This document shows positions 61,498-64,000 of a stretch of 64,000 bases of DNA, in pieces (the first letter of the stretch is position 1; each line of letters opens with the position of its first letter). Origin of the DNA: Mycolicibacterium aromaticivorans JS19b1 = JCM 16368 (GTDB lineage Bacteria; Actinomycetota; Actinomycetes; Mycobacteriales; Mycobacteriaceae); assembly GCF_000559085.1 (NCBI RefSeq), contig NZ_JALN02000002.1, positions 248,001-312,000 on the forward strand. Direction: 5' to 3'. The notes under the pieces were generated by a model. It ran no database searches, had not been told where the DNA came from, and saw nothing but the letters and a program-made list of their open reading frames with translations. A program made the position numbers and the translations under genes.

Positions 61498-64000
61498 CTA
61501 TCGGGTGCGGGTGCCCGGAGCACGGCCCAGGTTTGCTCGGATCAGTGTCACGGCGCCTGGTCCCAATCGGTGCATCAGTTCGGGGTCGTCCCCGATCCTG
61601 TCGAGGAGCGAGTGGAACACGGGCCGGACTCTGACGTCATGCTTGCCGCGGGTCGGCTCCGAGTGCTTGATCAGGTAGTACGCGTTGTTGGCGGCCATGG
61701 GCCGTCCTGTCAGCAGCCGCCCCGCGAGTAGGTCGCGCACGACCGCGACATATTCGTCGATCAGGTCTTCTCGGTTGGTGTAGTGAATAGTCGAGCCGTA
61801 GGCCGTGGTGAGAGTGCGTCGCATGTACTGCGCGAGTTTCAAGTCGACGTGATGTTCCTCGGCCGTCCACCAACCGATCTGAGCCAGCATTCGGAGGGCG
61901 ACATGACCGTTGCCCTCCACCAGCATCGAGGCGACCATAGAGGTCAGATATCCGGGGAAGCTTTGGGTGAAATCTGGCTTGTTCTCGGTCAACTCCAGTG
62001 GCACCTTTGCCGGCGCCGACCGGACCGGGGTGCGCTTGCGTCGATTTTTGGCGCCGTTGCGGGGTTGCTGTACGCGCCGTGCGTTGCTGGCCCGTAGCTT
62101 CGATGAGCGCGCATGTGGGTTGGACCGTTGGATGCAGTAGTCGAGGATGGCCGCTGCCCATTCCTTGTCTGTCTCGAACAGTGAACCGCGGCGCGCCAAC
62201 GCGGCGGCGGCCGTATATGCCCAATGACCGTCAGGCACACGGTCCAAGACAATCAAGGTCTCTCGATAGTTGGCGCTGTTGATCAGGTCGTTGTTACCAA
62301 GTACATCGACCAGTGCCCATTCCAGGTAAGGGTCTAGCTGATACTCGGCAGCTACAGCCAGGAGATCGACCATCACTCGTAGCCGACCGGGACCCGTCCA
62401 CTGAGGGTCTTTGGCAGTGGTCAGGAATCGCAGCAGGGCGAACAGTTCCCGCTTGGACCCGACGCTGAAGCCGCGCCGTTTGATGCATGCCGTCGCGATG
62501 CGCACTTCGTCTGACTCAGGCAGCGCCACCGCGGCAAGGAACATCGGTGCCTTCGGGGCATTTTTGTCGGCCGCCCAATCTCGCCACAGGCGGGTGTTAC
62601 GGTCGTCGATCGCCGCGGCATGGGACAGCACGAACTGGCATGTGGACTCCGCGATCCACGAGCCGTCGGTCGTCAACGTCCACCACGGACTGACGTCAAG
62701 GTCCTCAGCGGAACTCAGGAAGCGTGATACCCGGTATCCCCATAGAGAGGGGAAGTCGGTCGTGAGTGTGTAGTGAAGCTCTTCGATGAGTTCGTCGCCG
62801 TGGGTCAGGATGCGAATTAGACCGGTCGTGGCGAGTTGCTTAACGATCGCGTGATCAGCGCCCTCTGCTGCGGGTAGCTGGAGGTCGTGTGCCGGCTGCT
62901 CGCAATAGTGTTGGGCGATCCCACGCACGGAGGCTTCCAACGCGACGGGTGGGGTATTGAACGTGCGTGCGACCGCATCTTTGATGAACTTCCAGTAAGA
63001 CTCCACATAATGGACCGAGTTGACGTCGGTGAGCGACCCCGCGGCCTCGACTTGGGAATCGAATGCAGCTAGCCGCATGACCGCGTTCAATGGTGTGTAC
63101 AGGTGGGTGAACTCGAACGAGAACGCCGTGCGGTCCCTGTCCGCAGCCTCCAGTTCGGGCAGCGACAACCCTGTCTTCTGCAGGATTTTCAATCCCAGGC
63201 CCTGCGCTCGATTCGCGGCATCCAGGTCCATCCAGCCCGAGGCGCGTTCTAGGGCGGACACCTCCCCGCCAGGTACGCCGGCATTTCGGCGAAAGGAGAT
63301 GGTTCTCCATGTCGACGTCGCTGGGGTGACGACGTCGAGCCAGTTCATCTCGGCCGCGAACACCCACCGAACTTCGTCGTACCGCGACAGGTGATCCACC
63401 AAGCGGTGCAGTTCGTCCAGCACAGTGGGCGTCACGCGCGCCCACGAGTCCAGGTCGTCGACGAGGAATGTCACCGGGGCGGCGTCGCCACTGTCAGTGC
63501 GACGGAGTTTATCCAGGTCGCCGAGCCCGATACCTCGGTGTCCGGTCGCCTCGGCCAGATAGCGTTCGACGGCCGTAACGATTGTGTCGGTGGGGGTCTG
63601 GGGCCGGACCCAGATCACTAAGTGGCCCTTACCAGTTTCGTAGTTGGCTATCTCGGTGAGAAGTCGGGACTTGCCACTGCCGAAAAGGCCCGCCACGCAT
63701 AGCGCGAGTTCGAATTCTGGGTTATTGACCTGGCGGGCGATCCATTGCGTCGCTGCGAACGCGTGCCAGTAGGTGGCCTCGCTGTCCTTGCCGCGATGAC
63801 TTAGCTCAGTGAAGATACTGGCTAACGCGGCGATATCCAACAGGGAAAGCGCTGTCAGCACACCCGCGTTCGTGGTCGCGTTGTCCGCATGTAAACGTCG
63901 CCACTGTTGGAACTCCTCCACGAAACGTGGCAGTCGACCCAAGGCCAAGGCGGATTCGATCTCATCAAGAAAGCGAACTACTCGCTGTTTCCAGCTCTCC
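61498..64000 (-). CDS. large P-loop ATPase (STAND/AAA-like), 5' partial
   Basis: The frame is open to the window end (in-frame ESWKQRVVRFLDEIE before a possible TTG at 63948), so the start is outside. About 834 residues are visible. Walker A is AGLFGSGKSRLLTE and Walker B FLVDDLDSW, with DEVRWVFAAEMNWLD after it. A long helical C-terminal region follows with no known motif. It resembles large NTPases in bacterial defence islands. It lies 147 bp upstream of the split DUF4209-like gene on the same strand and may form a two-gene system with it (inference). Confidence 0.68.
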   Translation of the reverse strand, partial: ESWKQRVVRFLDEIESALALGRLPRFVEEFQQWRRLHADNATTNAGVLTALSLLDIAALASIFTELSHRGKDSEATYWHAFAATQWIARQVNNPEFELALCVAGLFGSGKSRLLTEIANYETGKGHLVIWVRPQTPTDTIVTAVERYLAEATGHRGIGLGDLDKLRRTDSGDAAPVTFLVDDLDSWARVTPTVLDELHRLVDHLSRYDEVRWVFAAEMNWLDVVTPATSTWRTISFRRNAGVPGGEVSALERASGWMDLDAANRAQGLGLKILQKTGLSLPELEAADRDRTAFSFEFTHLYTPLNAVMRLAAFDSQVEAAGSLTDVNSVHYVESYWKFIKDAVARTFNTPPVALEASVRGIAQHYCEQPAHDLQLPAAEGADHAIVKQLATTGLIRILTHGDELIEELHYTLTTDFPSLWGYRVSRFLSSAEDLDVSPWWTLTTDGSWIAESTCQFVLSHAAAIDDRNTRLWRDWAADKNAPKAPMFLAAVALPESDEVRIATACIKRRGFSVGSKRELFALLRFLTTAKDPQWTGPGRLRVMVDLLAVAAEYQLDPYLEWALVDVLGNNDLINSANYRETLIVLDRVPDGHWAYTAAAALARRGSLFETDKEWAAAILDYCIQRSNPHARSSKLRASNARRVQQPRNGAKNRRKRTPVRSAPAKVPLELTENKPDFTQSFPGYLTSMVASMLVEGNGHVALRMLAQIGWWTAEEHHVDLKLAQYMRRTLTTAYGSTIHYTNREDLIDEYVAVVRDLLAGRLLTGRPMAANNAYYLIKHSEPTRGKHDVRVRPVFHSLLDRIGDDPELMHRLGPGAVTLIRANLGRAPGTRTR

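Noticed and set aside
1..64000. tRNA, rRNA, riboswitch, relaxase, partition or replication genes
   Set aside because: None could be recognised by reading both strands. Plasmid status therefore rests on the ESX/T4SS pairing only.

Overview
The window is about 65% GC and reads as mycobacterial: a complete ESX type VII secretion locus with PE/PPE proteins, IS6110-like and IS1081-like insertion sequences, a PknB-type kinase and many GTG starts. A VirB4/TrbL-like conjugation operon beside an eccB-to-eccA ESX cluster is the layout of mycobacterial conjugative plasmids that need both a type IV-like and a type VII system (pRAW type), or of an integrated copy. I cannot tell plasmid from island within this window.

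Layout. 0-4.4 kb: plus-strand transfer operon (VirB4-like ATPase, TrbL/VirB6-like membrane protein, two small genes) chained by ATGA overlaps. 4.5-26 kb: one minus-strand ESX cluster, eccB-eccC-PE-PPE-esxB-esxA-espG-espI-eccD-mycP-eccE-eccA plus one unknown gene. mycP is split by an IS6110-like element (target duplication AGT), which is itself split by an IS1081-like element. 26.3-27.9 kb: NlpC/P60 peptidase and partner. 28-42 kb: accessory genes (GNAT, LysR/mqo, HAD remnant, two related PIN genes, cyclase-like protein, truncated GrpB and MFS genes around a second IS6110-like copy, an extra mraY, a kinase-fold protein, a MerR regulator). Six copies of a roughly 43-bp repeat, all in one orientation, lie between these genes. 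From 38.6 to 42.0 kb each gap between repeats holds exactly one gene, like a cassette array. 42.8-50.4 kb: Ser/Thr kinase, a sigma/XRE/ImmA-IrrE operon, and a two-gene CBASS defence system (HNH-SAVED effector and CD-NTase). 50.8-64 kb: a probable second defence segment with two HEPN-motif proteins, a DUF6308-like protein, an unknown protein and a large P-loop ATPase that runs off the window end. The DUF4209-like HEPN gene is cut by an IS21-family element, whose istB is in turn cut by a tyrosine-recombinase transposon.

A second repeat family, made of iterated TTCCACT...TGGCGGA motifs, occurs at 27.9, 42.5 and 50.6 kb, at the module boundaries. Overall this is a conjugative backbone whose ESX part is probably inactive because mycP is disrupted, carrying a mosaic of cassettes and defence genes shaped by nested transposition. 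No tRNA, rRNA, CRISPR array or replication origin was recognised.
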